DNA from: Chromera velia
Lineage: Eukaryota; Sar; Chromeraceae
Direction: 5' to 3'
Length of the DNA stretch: 25,000 nucleotides
Assembly: GCA_018398765.1 (NCBI GenBank)
Contig: JAHBMJ010000946.1
Location: forward strand, 1-25,000
A model generated the notes under the pieces. The model was not told the origin of the DNA. It saw nothing but the letters and a program-made list of their open reading frames with translations, and made no database searches. Positions 1-9,990 of this stretch are shown in pieces (within the stretch, counting starts at the first letter, position 1; each line of letters starts with the position of its first letter). A program made the translations under genes and the position numbers.

Positions 1-938
1 TAAGCGATCAACCTTAGCGCTATAGATTGAATTTTCTGGAACCTAACCTCTGACTCTTCAGACACTTAGATCATCTTGGAGCCTCACTGGAGCCTGACTA
101 GTGTCACTTCCCTTTATCTATTCTGAGGGCTTCCTATAGCTCTTAACAATGTTGCATGTTGCAGAGCATTACAGAGCGTTGGGATACGGCCGGCCGGTAA
201 CATCCTCGCGTGCGCTATTTTTGCAGAAAGTGTTGTTCGCGTGCGTCAGAGTGTTGCAACGTTGCATGCATGCATGCATGAATGTCGCCATATGCTACCA
301 TATGCACAAATGTCGCGCACTATCGCGCACGCATATACATGCAAAGGCAGCCAGAAGGCCTTGAAGAGCTGGATTCGAATAAAAAAGGAGACAAAACAGA
401 TGGAGGATAGGGTGTCAAACATAGTCAAACAGGCCCCTTACTGTTTTCTCGGCAGAAACTATCCTGGCTTCAATAGTTTTTCATAAGACACACAAGTCTT
501 CTTCTTCAAACACCAAATTTCTAAGATGTTTATCAATCTCAACGTGAACTTCGCCTTTCTTTACGCCCGTAAACTTTCTTTTGCTCAGAGTTGTAAAGTT
601 TCAACAAAGTACAACAAAGTTGAACAAACTGTAGAATAAAGCTAAGTATCAAAATCTGATACTGACCCCCGCTACAAAAATGTTTTAGTATTTTTGACAT
701 CTTTTTGGCACTTTCACCACCGACTTTGTAAAACATTTTTAAAAAGTTTTCAAAACTTTTTAAAGACTCAATCTTTCATGCATCTAAGTTAAAGATCACC
801 GGTACAAACTTTTAATACATAATTTGAAGGCTTTGAACAATATGTAAGTAATTTGAAGGCTTTGAAACATGCATATGAGGGCCGTAGCGCATACCAGCAC
901 AGTCTATGTTACTCAATTTACGAAGGTATCAGACTATA
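1..938. other. Gene-free flank
   Basis: I see no credible coding exon here. Short open frames have no protein-like composition and no partner exons. The stretch holds a GCATGCATGCATGC run near 265-280 and a near-perfect palindrome at 738-764, listed separately. The character changes to a repeated element at about 939. Confidence 0.5.
738..764. repeat. 13-bp perfect palindrome with 1-nt centre
   Basis: The left arm TTTAAAAAGTTTT (738-750) and right arm AAAACTTTTTAAA (752-764) are exact reverse complements around a single C. It is A+T-rich and could extrude as a cruciform or mark an element end. No function can be assigned. Confidence 0.6.
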
Positions 939-1283
939 CTATATACTGAATTGTATGCATATTGACTGAATTTCAATTGCATACATGTATGTGCATGCAT
1001 ATTGACACATGCGCGGGAATCGCGGCGGGATCCTGGTGTTCCTGCACGCGTCTGCATATACCCTAATACACCCCTTTGCTCCAGCGGTTATACACCGCCA
1101 CCCAAACGCCCACTTGCCAGCCAAAGGTCCGCTTTAGTAAAGATATACATATGGTGTCACACCTGCATGGCCCACTTCGATCCAACTTTTCGTTTGACAG
1201 TGTGACGGTGCTACCTCAAGGCATGACTACTTTTTGTACCTGTTGTTACAATTCTGTGCAAGCAAGCATCCTGAATTTCACTT
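939..1283. repeat. Dispersed repeat A, copy 1
   Basis: This ~345-bp block recurs in the same orientation at 1618-1960. Shared landmarks, in order, are TTGACTGAATTTCAATTGCA, GCGGGATCCT, CTCCAGCGGTTAT, GCCCACTTGCC, AAGATATACAT and CATCCTGAATTTCACT. Differences are mainly single-base substitutions plus a few small indels, so the copies are diverged. No open frame is conserved between them. It is probably a non-coding transposon fragment or a MITE/SINE-like repeat; the class cannot be set from two copies. Confidence 0.8.
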
Positions 1284-1617
1284 ACTCCCTTCTTTTAGAA
1301 GGTGTCTTCATACATGCTCAACACTGGATAAAAGAATCCAATGAAGGCAGCTTGCTTTGCACCTCCTCATTCTGTTATCTCTTCCACCCCAGTCTTCCAC
1401 CTTATTCTTTTTTTTATAAATTATTTTTATCTCCCCTGTTTTGTATCCAATGTTTGCTTGTCATAGGGTCTGTCTATCAGTCTGTAGAGTCAGTGCTATT
1501 GAAAGGTCTATCTCAGAGTCTTTGCACTCATCCTTGACTCACCCTTCCAGCAGAATGTTCATTCATGATCTGGTCCTTCAATCATCCAATCATTCTTCTC
1601 TGTCCTCTTTATTGCAA
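1284..1617. other. Unique spacer between repeat A copies
   Basis: A pyrimidine-rich stretch of about 330 bp separates the two repeat A copies. It shows no similarity to either copy. I see no coding exon, although a frame stays open across part of it. Confidence 0.4.
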
Positions 1618-1960
1618 CACTGTATACTGCATTGCATGCATGTTGACTGAATTTCAATTGCATACATGTATATGCATGCACATTGATATATACGCGGGAT
1701 CCTAGCGTTTCTGCATGCGTCTGCATACACCTTAATACACCCCCTTACTCCAGCGGTTATGTGCCGCCACCCAAATGCCCACTTGCCGGCCAAAGGTCTG
1801 CTTTGGTAATTTTAAAAAGATATACATGTGGCGTCGTACCTGCGTGGCCCACTTTGATCCAACTCTCGGCCTGATAGTGTTACGGTACCACCTTAAGGCA
1901 TGGCTACTTCTTGCACCTGTTCTTGCAATCTTGTGTAAGCAAACATCCTGAATTTCACTT
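1618..1960. repeat. Dispersed repeat A, copy 2
   Basis: Direct copy of 939-1283 with the same landmarks in the same order. It carries a short insertion near 1809-1818 (TTTTAAAAAGATATACAT against AAAGATATACAT in copy 1). The two starts are about 680 bp apart. Both ends fade at the same points (after CTGAATTTCACT), which supports defined element boundaries rather than a chance match. Confidence 0.8.
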
Positions 1961-1976
1961 CCAAATTGCTCTGAAT

Positions 1977-2178
1977 TGGGAATGTTGTTATGTTGAGCTT
2001 TGTATAGAGCCCTGCCTTGGGCTTAGAGTTATACAATTCAATTTGTTCGAATCAAGGCATTATCATCGGGTTGATAGATCGAAACCGATTATTTGCTATG
2101 GGTTATAAGTGTTAGATTAAATCGCATAACTCTAAGCTAAGACAAAACTCTATACAAAACTTAATATAACACGTTCCC
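1977..2178. mobile_element. Small inverted-repeat (MITE-like) element
   Basis: The two ends are long imperfect inverted repeats. The left arm runs GGGAATGTTGTTATG... through TTGTATAGAG to GCTTAGAGTTAT (about 1977-2032). The reverse complement of 2123-2178 runs GGGAACGTGTTATATT..., TTGTATAGAG, GCTTAGAGTTAT. Arms of about 50-55 bp surround a ~90-bp centre with no open frame. A length near 200 bp with long terminal inverted repeats fits a miniature inverted-repeat transposable element. A clear target-site duplication is not visible. A structured RNA locus is the alternative. Confidence 0.65.
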
Positions 2179-2290
2179 CTTGCATAAAACCGTATTCCAC
2201 GACGGTCTCAACATAAGAATGTGGGATTTTGAATTCCCAAATGTGCCCGGCCGGGCACTCAAATTCTTCCACTTCCTCCCAAATACAATA

Positions 2291-2291
<1 letters not shown>

Positions 2292-2324
<33 letters not shown>
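2292..2324. repeat. (TA)n microsatellite
   Basis: An uninterrupted TA run of about 16 units lies in gene-free DNA. Confidence 0.95.
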
Positions 2325-2326
<2 letters not shown>

Positions 2327-3044
2327 AAAACCATTTTTTTATGTACAAAAAAATTGGTATTGAAATAGATAGATAGAAGTCTTAGATTAGAGGATGTGTG
2401 ACTTTTGTATGCTGTCACTTTCTTATTCTGGGTCTGTGGTTTGACAGAACTGTTCAACAGGGCTGCTTACAAACAAGCTACTCGGTTGATCTCACTGATC
2501 TGTTACTGATGATTGAGGGTTTTTTCATGCATGCCGCGTCCCCATATATGAGAGGCGAATCTAACCTAGTTTGTCGATTTGTTCCGTCCTACGACTACCA
2601 GCGATGAAAATAGGCGTGACTTCGATCGCCCTGATAAAGCTGATCAATCGCGGCTTCACATGATCTGTTGCTTGATGTGTTGCTCGGCAATGGTCCAAAA
2701 TCTATGACCGCCCCACCCCCCCGGCCCCCACGGCGGAAAAAGCCCTCATGCAATTTGCATGGAGACGCGGAGACGGAGACCGCGCGGGAGAGGCAGCATG
2801 AGGCAGCACATGCTGCCGTGACTGAGTTTGGCAGCTTCCGACGAATGACACTGAGAAGAGCAAGCATACGTCGACTCAGAAAGACCAAAAGCGATCGTTC
2901 TAGATTTCACTTGTGCAAAGTGTGCAGTCACGCTGCAAGTCGCGTGACGGCAGATTTGATCGGTGCGCATGCGTGCACAGCGTCGTAGTATTGATGTTCC
3001 TGTTCGACTAAGGTCACCCAGCAAGACAAGCGCGCCTTTCGTTC
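2325..3044. other. Spacer and putative promoter / 5' UTR of the D2HGDH gene
   Basis: Composition shifts from A+T-rich to G+C-rich at about 2600, as expected on entering a gene's 5' region. No TATA box is evident close to the ATG at 3045. A 9-bp perfect hairpin lies at 2792-2817 (GGCAGCATG / CATGCTGCC). An open frame at 2668-2988 is arginine-rich, is mirrored by an equally long frame on the other strand and lacks exon partners, so I do not call it a gene. Confidence 0.35.
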
Positions 3045-6000
3045 ATGCTTCGCTCTCTGCGGAGACAAGCCTGCTCTGTGTGGTGCAGGGGGAGACCCGC
3101 AAAAAGCCCATTTGCCGCGCACCTGCTAGCTGGACCAGGCATTCGTTCGGCATGTGCTGCCGTCTCCTTCTGCCCTTTTTCCGTCTCCGCCTCCCCCTTC
3201 AGAGCGCCCCACTTCCCTCGCAATCCGGATTTTGCACGTGTGTCTGAGAAGGATGTCGCATTCTTCAAGTCTGTTTGCGGGTCCGAGAACGTGATCGAGG
3301 ACGAATTCGAGCTGGAGTCCTTCAACACGGATTGGCTCGGAATGTATCGGGGGAAGACCTCTGTAGCAGTGAAGCCCAGGAGTGCAGAGGAGGTGCGGGA
3401 GGTGGTGAGGTACTGTAGTGAGAAGAAACTCGCCGTCTGCCCCCAAGGAGGCAATACGGGTCGGTGTGGAAGCTTTGAGGAATGTGTGCAGACAGGTAAA
3501 CGGAAATGTCAGCTTGTGAAGGGTAAGAAATCCACTGAAAGCGATTATTAGTAGGATAGTGAGATGAAGAGTGAGCACACACACGAACAAGTAGATGAGT
3601 GAGCATTGGGACTTGCACAAAAATACGGATTTGTGGGCTGACTAACGTGTGGTGCGGGTCATTTGGGGAGTGGAAAGGGGGGCAGAGTCTCCCTAAACTT
3701 CTTGTGATGAGTTCTCGTTTCTGTCTGGCCTCGCGGTGCGTGTCTCCTTCCTGAAAGAAAGCCTAAATTTCTTCTGTCTGTCCGTCCATCTGCGCGTTTC
3801 ATGCAGGGCTTGTGGGGGGCAGCGTGCCGGTGTTCGACGAGGTCGTGTTGTCGCTGAAGAATTTGAAGAAGGTGGTGCACTTCGATGAACAAGCGGGAAT
3901 TCTGCAGTGTGAAGCTGGATGCGTGTTGGATGATCTGAACAGGTGGGGGGGGGGCTCTGAAAACGAAGACAATGTAATTGACAGTGAAGATAAGCTCAGC
4001 ACATGCCGACCCTGACTCTCCATGTGTATGTGTCCGAGGAGTCAGGTGGAAGGTGGAGTGGCGAGATAAACGCCCCAATAATCGGTTTCAGATTTGGCTG
4101 ACACGAGATATCAAAACTTCGCCTGAAGCGTGGTTGTTGAAAACTTCTGGCGGCCTGTGATGTTGCAGGCGTGTGTTGTCTGTCTGTGTGCATTTGAGGG
4201 AGCGTGGGTTGCTGTGTGTACAAATGAGTGCATGTTTGTGCCTGCAGGTTTCTGACACCGATGGGCTTCATCATGCCTGTGGATCTAGGAGCGAAGGGCT
4301 CGTGCCACATCGGAGGGAATGTGGCCACAAATGCGGGGGGGCTCCGGCTCTTGAGGTAGGTCGGAGGAGGGCAGCTTTTGTTGGCTTACTGTTCTGCGGG
4401 GAAGTGGTGAACAGTCTTCTGCTGATGACATATTGTCTGCTTATTCCAGCCGCTCGATCTGTCTTGTGGTTTGCATCTGATGCCCACCCAATGGGGCGAC
4501 TCTTCCGAATTTTGCCTGTCGGGAAGTCGACCAAATTCTGCCCTGTGCCCATGAGAAAAAGGATGACCAAAATTAGTCGAAGCATCACAATCCCACACGC
4601 TTCACATCCCAACTAGCTTCTCTGCTGCTGCAGGTATGGCAGCATGAACGCCACAACTCTAGGACTGCAGGTTGTGACGGGGTCGGGTCGCCTTCTCTCT
4701 TTGGGGTCGCCTCTTCGGAAAGACAACACCGGACTGAAGACGCACCAGCTGTTTGTGGGGTCTGAGGGAACTCTTGGGGTGATCACGAAAGTCACAATTT
4801 TGTGCCCACCAAAACCGAAGTCTGTGCAGGTTGGGAGGGAGGGAAGAGGGAGAGGCTGCGCATGGTGACGGGAAAAAGTTGGTTCAAGTGGTCTTCTGCT
4901 CTCGTGCGGCTGCATGAGCAGATTTCGCAGCCTCCGTTGTTTTTGTCGTGCGTAACTCCTTTCATCCCTCCATCTGGATGGTTTTGGGGGACAAAAAAGC
5001 ATTCTGCCTACTCTTTTGAGTCGCTGCCTTCAAGCCGCTTCGTCGATGATTTTCTGTGAGGTGTTTGCATTGGGTCTCTGCCTGGCCTCTCTCGTCCTGC
5101 TAGGAGAATTCTTCTCAGTGGCCCCTTCAACTCTTCCACCCATTTTGCGACTCCACCTCAGGTGTGTCTGTTCAAATGCAAATCCTTTGAGGCCGTGGTG
5201 AAAGCCGCTGCGTGTGCTCGAGGGTCCCTTGGAGAGCTCTTGTCTGCGTTGGAGTTTTTTGACTCCTCTGCTTTGTCGATGGTGAAGAGGAACATCCCGG
5301 GAACAGAAGATCCGTTCAGGACAGAAGAGGGAGAGGGTCAGTGGGGGAAGGTAGAAGGTGCAGTGAAACGGATGAATGAGCGCGAGTCAGGTTTTTGATG
5401 GCATTGAAGATAAGCCTTTTGAATTGTGCTGTTTCAAAAATAACGGCACATTCCAATGAGGAATTTGAAAATCCGCACAGCACCAGACAGCGGCTTTGGG
5501 GCAGGCCTCAGCGGCGTGTTTGAGAGGGTCACAAATTGCACGGAGTCCCTCAACGGCCGAAAGAGACGGAGAGCGAGGGGAAAGAAGGTGAGAAAAGGGC
5601 ATTTCATGCCTGTTTGGCCCTGTTGCAAAGAATGCAATAGGTTTGACTGCAGGGGTGATTCAATTTGAATTTCCTGCATGCTGCAAGTGCCCTTGCATCT
5701 ATCTGCTTTGATTTGTCCCCTGTCAGGAATCGGAGAGTCTCCCTTTTTTCTTCTTCTGGAGACCAGCGGGATGGACGAGGAGTCCGACGCTTCCCGTCTG
5801 GAGAGGGCGATGTCTGAGATGATGGAGACGGGCCTTGTTGAGGACGGGGTAGTGGGGTCGAGTGAGGACCAGAAGGGAAGGCTGTGGGCTCTGCGGGAAC
5901 AGATAGGACCTGCCATGTCAAGGGAAGGCCCCGTGTACAAATACGATGTCTCCATACCCAGACAGGTGGGCAGAGGTAGAGGTAGACTAGAGGTAGAGGT

Positions 6001-7110
6001 AGAGACGGACCTTGAGCGGTGAAGGGAAGTGGGCAGTTTGATTTGAGGAAGGTCCTCGGACTGAATGACCTCTGGCCTTTGATGCCGATATACTCATCTT
6101 TTCTCTGTACGAATGTCGCAGCACTCTTCAGGCCTTGAACAGGAACAGGGGCGGGTTGTGTGGTTGCGGTGGGTCCTCGTCTGGCGTCTACAATCCACAG
6201 GCCATGCGCAGAAAAAAAGTTTTGTTGCGTGTAGAAGTGTGCCAAGTTGCTGATGAAGCTCGTTCTGGCCGACCCTTCCAGTGTCACTTCTTAGAAGCAT
6301 TCTCCATCTATTCTGCGTGTGCGCTGTGGCACCTAACTCGCCTCTCAGAGAGGCCTGCATGCGCCTGCATGCGCAAGCACGCCCCTGCAGGGAGAGATGT
6401 ACGATCCCGTGCTGAAGCTCCGGGAGAGACTAAAGGAAGGCCCTGCGCACGTGTGTTGCGGGTACGGTCACCTCGGAGACGGGAACCTTCACATAAACGT
6501 TCTGTTGAGGGACCTGAGCGGGGACTCCAAAGAGACCATGGAGGGCCTCCTGGAGCCCTTCGTCTTCCAAGTAGTAAGTCTCCCTGCTTGGGCAGATGAA
6601 GAAAGAAAGGAAAAAGGAAGGAAGGAAGGAAGGAAGGAAGGAAAGAAAGAGAAGAAGGTAGATCAACAGAATAGCACCGAACGGAAAACTGTTGTTGCTC
6701 TTGATATAGTTTCGTGTTGCCATTAGGGGCTCGGACAGAAACTGAACTCACGCTACGTGCATATTGGATGGATGGATGGATGGATGAATGGAAGGAAGAA
6801 GGAAGGAAGGAGGGATAGAGGGATAAGCTTGGTACGATTGATCGAATGGATCATCGACTCACTCAGTCTGCCATGCAGGTTCTTAAGGGCCGTCCGGTTT
6901 CGTCTCTTCTGTTTTTCCTTCTCCTGTGCCGTGCAGATTCGGGGGATGAGAGGTTCCATATCTGCTGAGCACGGTTTGGGTTTGATGAAGGCGGAGAAGA
7001 TCTTCATGCAGCACGAGAGGGAGCACGTGGACGTAATGAGGGAGCTGAAGAAGGTCTTTGACCCCAACGGGATCCTGAATCCGTACAAACTGTTTCGAGA
7101 TCCATCCTAG
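3045..7110 (+). CDS. D2HGDH: D-2-hydroxyglutarate dehydrogenase, mitochondrial (8 exons)
   Basis: FAD enzyme of the FAD_binding_4 / FAD-oxidase C family that oxidises D-2-hydroxyglutarate to 2-oxoglutarate and passes electrons to electron-transfer flavoprotein. Exons: 3045-3459, 3807-3942, 4248-4355, 4634-4829, 5162-5336, 5727-5965, 6391-6573, 6937-7110; all junction phases agree, giving 541 aa (human about 521). The N-terminus [17 protein letters not shown] is Arg-rich and acid-free, like a mitochondrial presequence. The FAD-site motif [14 protein letters not shown] starts at residue 133, followed by [18 protein letters not shown] near 205-223. [11 protein letters not shown] (447-457) supplies His450 and His457, and SAEHG supplies Glu495, matching the human metal ligands His434, His441 and Glu475. 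Arg400, Lys415 and Asn459 match the substrate contacts Arg386, Lys401 and Asn443, but the Thr390 position is Gly404. The end [12 protein letters not shown] is typical of the family. The first ATG of the open frame was taken as start. The choice between two tandem GTA donors at 6571/6574 is uncertain. Confidence 0.93.
6617..6642. repeat. (GGAA)n microsatellite in D2HGDH intron 7
   Basis: Tetranucleotide GGAA repeat about 45 bp inside the seventh intron. A GGAT repeat follows at about 6767-6784 in the same intron. Both are purine-rich on the coding strand. Confidence 0.85.
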
Positions 7111-7126
7111 CGATGCTTTGCGTGTT

Positions 7127-7132
7127 AATAAA
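7127..7132 (+). terminator. Possible poly(A) signal of the D2HGDH gene
   Basis: AATAAA lies 16 nt after the TAG stop at 7108-7110. The hexamer is canonical for animals and plants; whether this lineage uses it is unknown, so the call is tentative. Confidence 0.3.
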
Positions 7133-8508
7133 TTAAGGCGATCAAGCGGAACGAATCAGCGATATGGTAAAATTTTAGGTGAATCTGTGCTAGAATCCCT
7201 TCTCTCTGGCTTGAAGATGGCCAGCAGAATCCCACAAGGAATCAAGGAACTCGCGGCAGAGATTCATTCCCGCTACTGTTCACAGGATCCCTCCAACCAC
7301 CCCCTTTTCTGCACTTGCGAGACAGGGGAGTAGAATCTTCCGCGGCTTCTTTGTCGGCCTGACAGTGTCTGCTGTTACGCCTGTCTGTCTGTCTGTCTGT
7401 CTGTCTGTCTCATTCTGTCTCTCTTTCTGTCAGTCTTTCTCTTAATTTGTCTGTCAGTTTCTGTAAGATCGAAACGACGTGGCTCCCGCCGTCTGCCAGT
7501 GGTGTTTGTGTCTTTGTCTTCCTTTGTTTTTGTTCTTTTCTCTTTCTTTTCTCTTTCATTCTTTTTCACGCAAACCTGTTGTGCAAAGGTAGCTGTTTTC
7601 TGTTCCGTGTGCCCCGAAAATGCAACTGAAAAATGGTTATGATTCCGTTGTTGCTACTTGTGTGAGAGAAGCTGTTTTCAGACCCTCATACAGAGGAAAA
7701 GAAAAGGTTTTCTCATGCGAACAATCGATCGATCGATACATCCTCTGGATGCATGATGGTTAACTGGCTGCTCATAGCGCCGAATGAAGCCGCCGACGGT
7801 ATAAGCCTTTTCTAGGCAGTGGACCGCGGGGGGCATGCACCTAGAACATAAATCCTATTTTATATGATATAGGCTATATCCTACTAGATATCCTATTCGA
7901 TCTTAGCGAATTTACCTAAGAATTTGCAAATAACAATAGGGCGTAAAGGGTTAATCTTTAAAATATTAATTCAGTGTGCAGCTCTGAGAGTACTTAGCAA
8001 ATTATTGCTGCAGCAGCTGAATGCAGCTATATATAAGGCTACAGTGCCGCTACACTATGCTACACTGCTAGTCCATGCAACTTTAAACTAGCCCGACATA
8101 ACAAAAACCTAGAAAAAATAAAAATTAGTAAAATTCATGCACGTCAAAACAAAGAAAAACTTAATTTAAACTACCAATATTTGAAGCAATTTCTAGAGTA
8201 ACTTAGAAAATAGTACAACACACAACGGCTATAGCTAAAGCTATATGCTACTAGTACATGGTTTTAGCCTTTCTGTAATTTTTTTTATCAACCTAATCAA
8301 ACACTAGATCAAATATTTTCACCTACTAGTAGTAAAAACAGTGAACATAAATGAATGGCGGGGGGCCGTTCGGTTTGTTCAAAAAGGGCCCTACTATAGA
8401 AAGGGCCTAGGAAAGGGGTGAAGCTTGAACGCCCCCGCGCCCCCCCCTCCCGCCGGATTTCAGAGGCCAAGAGCTTGAGCGAACCCCCCCCCCTCTGTTG
8501 CACTACCC
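7133..8508. other. A+T-rich spacer between convergent genes
   Basis: I see no coding exon. Contents in order: a CTGT microsatellite (about 7378-7410), a T/C-rich stretch to about 7570, an A+T-rich zone 7840-8330 rich in TATA, CTAG and GGCTA words, and poly-C tracts near 8430-8492. The genes on either side are transcribed towards this spacer, so both 3' UTRs should lie in it. Confidence 0.45.
7378..7410. repeat. (CTGT)n microsatellite
   Basis: About eight tandem CTGT units downstream of the D2HGDH gene. Similar CTGT runs occur in introns of the large gene at about 18881-18894 and 18955-18986. Confidence 0.95.
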
Positions 8509-9372
8509 CTATTTTTCTAGCATTGCATTGAACAGAGGAATCAGGTCTTCAACAGTTCGAAAGGCTCCTTGCGTCTGTCCCTCCTCCTCCGCCTCTCCAT
8601 TCCCCAGCCCACCCCCAGCCCCCCCTTCTCTTTGCCCCTCTCCGTCACGAGACGAAGAAAGAACAGCGCTTTCCTGCAGCCTCACAGCGCATTCCTCGAG
8701 TGACCACTCGAGGGGTCGGAAGTCCTCCGATGACACTCGCTCAGTCTGCACACGGATTTCCCTTCTCACTCTCTTCAACAAATCACCCACTGCCAGCAGA
8801 GCACCGAGAACGTCAGCACTCCGAATCACACCCCGTCCCCGACCCTGCACGCCCTCGAGCGTACTCTCAGACCCAGTGGCGATACGTGAATAGTGAAAGT
8901 CTGCTCGTCTCGCAAGAAGATCTAGAGCCGATGTACCGGCCCGTGGCTGCTGGTGAGCGGACTGCGTCGCCGCGTTTGGATCTGCAGGCAAAACTAAATC
9001 CCATTTGCGTGCGAAGTCTTTGAAGCGCGCTCGGATGGCAGCTGTGCACGCTTCAATTTTGGATACAAACTCTGCAAACATTAAGGCACTACGATCCGGA
9101 AAGTCGTGCAGAATCGCGGCCATAGGTGAAGAAGAGAAAGGGAGCGGAACGGGGCGTGCGTCAATTCCGACCACGTCCCCTTTCTTTGTGGAAGTCTGGA
9201 TCAAGGAGGAGGTGTCAAAGAAGAGGTGAAGCTTTCGGGAGGTGAGGCAGAGAAGCTGCATCTGTTGAGAGGCGAATGCCTGACAGTCGCTCCATTCCTC
9301 TGCCAAGTCTTTGGCGACTTTGAAATCCTCTTCAGTCAGTCTGTCCGTCAGAGCTTTGGACTTCGGGGGCAT
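8509..9372 (-). CDS. Uncharacterised intronless 287-aa protein
   Basis: A single uninterrupted frame from ATG at 9372 (context CCAACCATGC) to TAG at 8509-8511. I do not recognise the family. The N-terminal half is mixed-charge and looks alpha-helical (DFKVAKDLAEEWSDCQAF, then MFAEFVSKIEACTAAIRARF), as does a central stretch (VLGALLAVGDLLKRVRREI). A Gly/Glu-rich low-complexity linker covers about residues 242-268, and a short hydrophobic helix closes the protein (TVEDLIPLFNAMLEK). There is no signal peptide and no membrane segment. Protein-like composition over 287 codons on a strand with no other gene supports it as real. It has no introns, whereas the other well-modelled genes here have 8 and at least 20 exons. 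The stop codon of another reading frame lies 129 nt upstream on the same strand. Cytosolic helical scaffold is a guess only. Confidence 0.7.
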   Translation of the reverse strand: MPPKSKALTDRLTEEDFKVAKDLAEEWSDCQAFASQQMQLLCLTSRKLHLFFDTSSLIQTSTKKGDVVGIDARPVPLPFSSSPMAAILHDFPDRSALMFAEFVSKIEACTAAIRARFKDFARKWDLVLPADPNAATQSAHQQPRAGTSALDLLARRADFHYSRIATGSESTLEGVQGRGRGVIRSADVLGALLAVGDLLKRVRREIRVQTERVSSEDFRPLEWSLEECAVRLQESAVLSSSRDGEGQREGGAGGGLGNGEAEEEGQTQGAFRTVEDLIPLFNAMLEK

Positions 9373-9501
9373 GGTTGGCCTCTCCCGCACACAAACTCTC
9401 CTTCCGTCTCTCTGTCCCCCCCTCAAACTTGCCCCTCACTCACTTTCTCAGAGAGCTTCTCGGCCTCTCTTTCTGCGCAAACACACCCGTCTCCTCTCGA
9501 C

Positions 9502-9990
9502 CTATCGGGGAGGGGGGGTACGGTAGTCAAAGACGTCGTTGAACTCGAAGCGTTTCAAAAATTTGTTCTGAAAGAGCTCAGGCCGCTTGGGTGGTTCAGC
9601 AAATTTCAATTTCATGCAGTTTGCAAACTCATCCATCGACTCCAGCGTGAACTTCCGAATATCCTCTCCTGAGTGATTGAAAAAAATGGCGTACAGCGGG
9701 GAGACGGCAATGCGGTATCTCGCCCAGTCAGGTCGGCAGCTGACTTTAAACTGTCTCTGGGCAGTGAAAGCAAAAGAAGGGACTACACCGTACCAGGCGT
9801 CAAAGTGCTGGAAGTCGTCACGTGCTGTTTGTGTGATCAGCGTTTGCGTGTACACATACCTTCTCTCAAACAGAGACGGGAAACAAGAGCTCAACCATTC
9901 CATTCTGCGTGCTTCTCTCTCTACCCAATGAGCATTCCGGCACAGGGCTTCGGTCACCTTGTTTGAAAGGTACGTAGAGGTTGGGACCCC
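9502..9990 (-). CDS. Uncharacterised protein, 3' exon (partial at its 5' end)
   Basis: The reading frame gives about 162 residues and ends in TAG at 9502-9504. The protein reads well: GVPTSTYLSNKVTEALCRN, then RYVYTQTLITQTARDDFQHF, an aromatic central part and KRFEFNDVFDYRTP near the end. I do not recognise the family. There is no in-frame ATG between the upstream stop near 10045 and codon 30 of the frame (ATG at 9903). Residues upstream of 9903 look as protein-like as those after it. I therefore infer an upstream exon joined at the AG around 9991-9992 (CTGAAG on the minus strand), not found here. If translation began at 9903 the product would be 133 aa. It is rich in Phe, Tyr and Arg, which would suit a small mitochondrial or complex-associated subunit, but this is speculation. 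Confidence 0.6.
   Translation of the reverse strand, partial: GVPTSTYLSNKVTEALCRNAHWVEREARRMEWLSSCFPSLFERRYVYTQTLITQTARDDFQHFDAWYGVVPSFAFTAQRQFKVSCRPDWARYRIAVSPLYAIFFNHSGEDIRKFTLESMDEFANCMKLKFAEPPKRPELFQNKFLKRFEFNDVFDYRTPPPR

Noticed and set aside
2668-2988. 106-codon frame upstream of the D2HGDH gene
   Set aside because: Arg-rich, overlaps equally long frames on the other strand, and has no recognisable motif; more likely G+C-rich 5' flank.
4173-4616. 147-codon plus-strand frame
   Set aside because: It reads D2HGDH exon 3 in the wrong frame and continues into the intron.
5604-6287. 227-codon open frame on the minus strand
   Set aside because: It is antisense to D2HGDH exon 6 and its introns; low complexity and no splice partners.
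9373-9501. Intron joining the two minus-strand blocks into one gene
   Set aside because: The interval is purine-rich on the minus strand with no acceptor tract, both blocks have their own stop, and the downstream block has a well-placed ATG.
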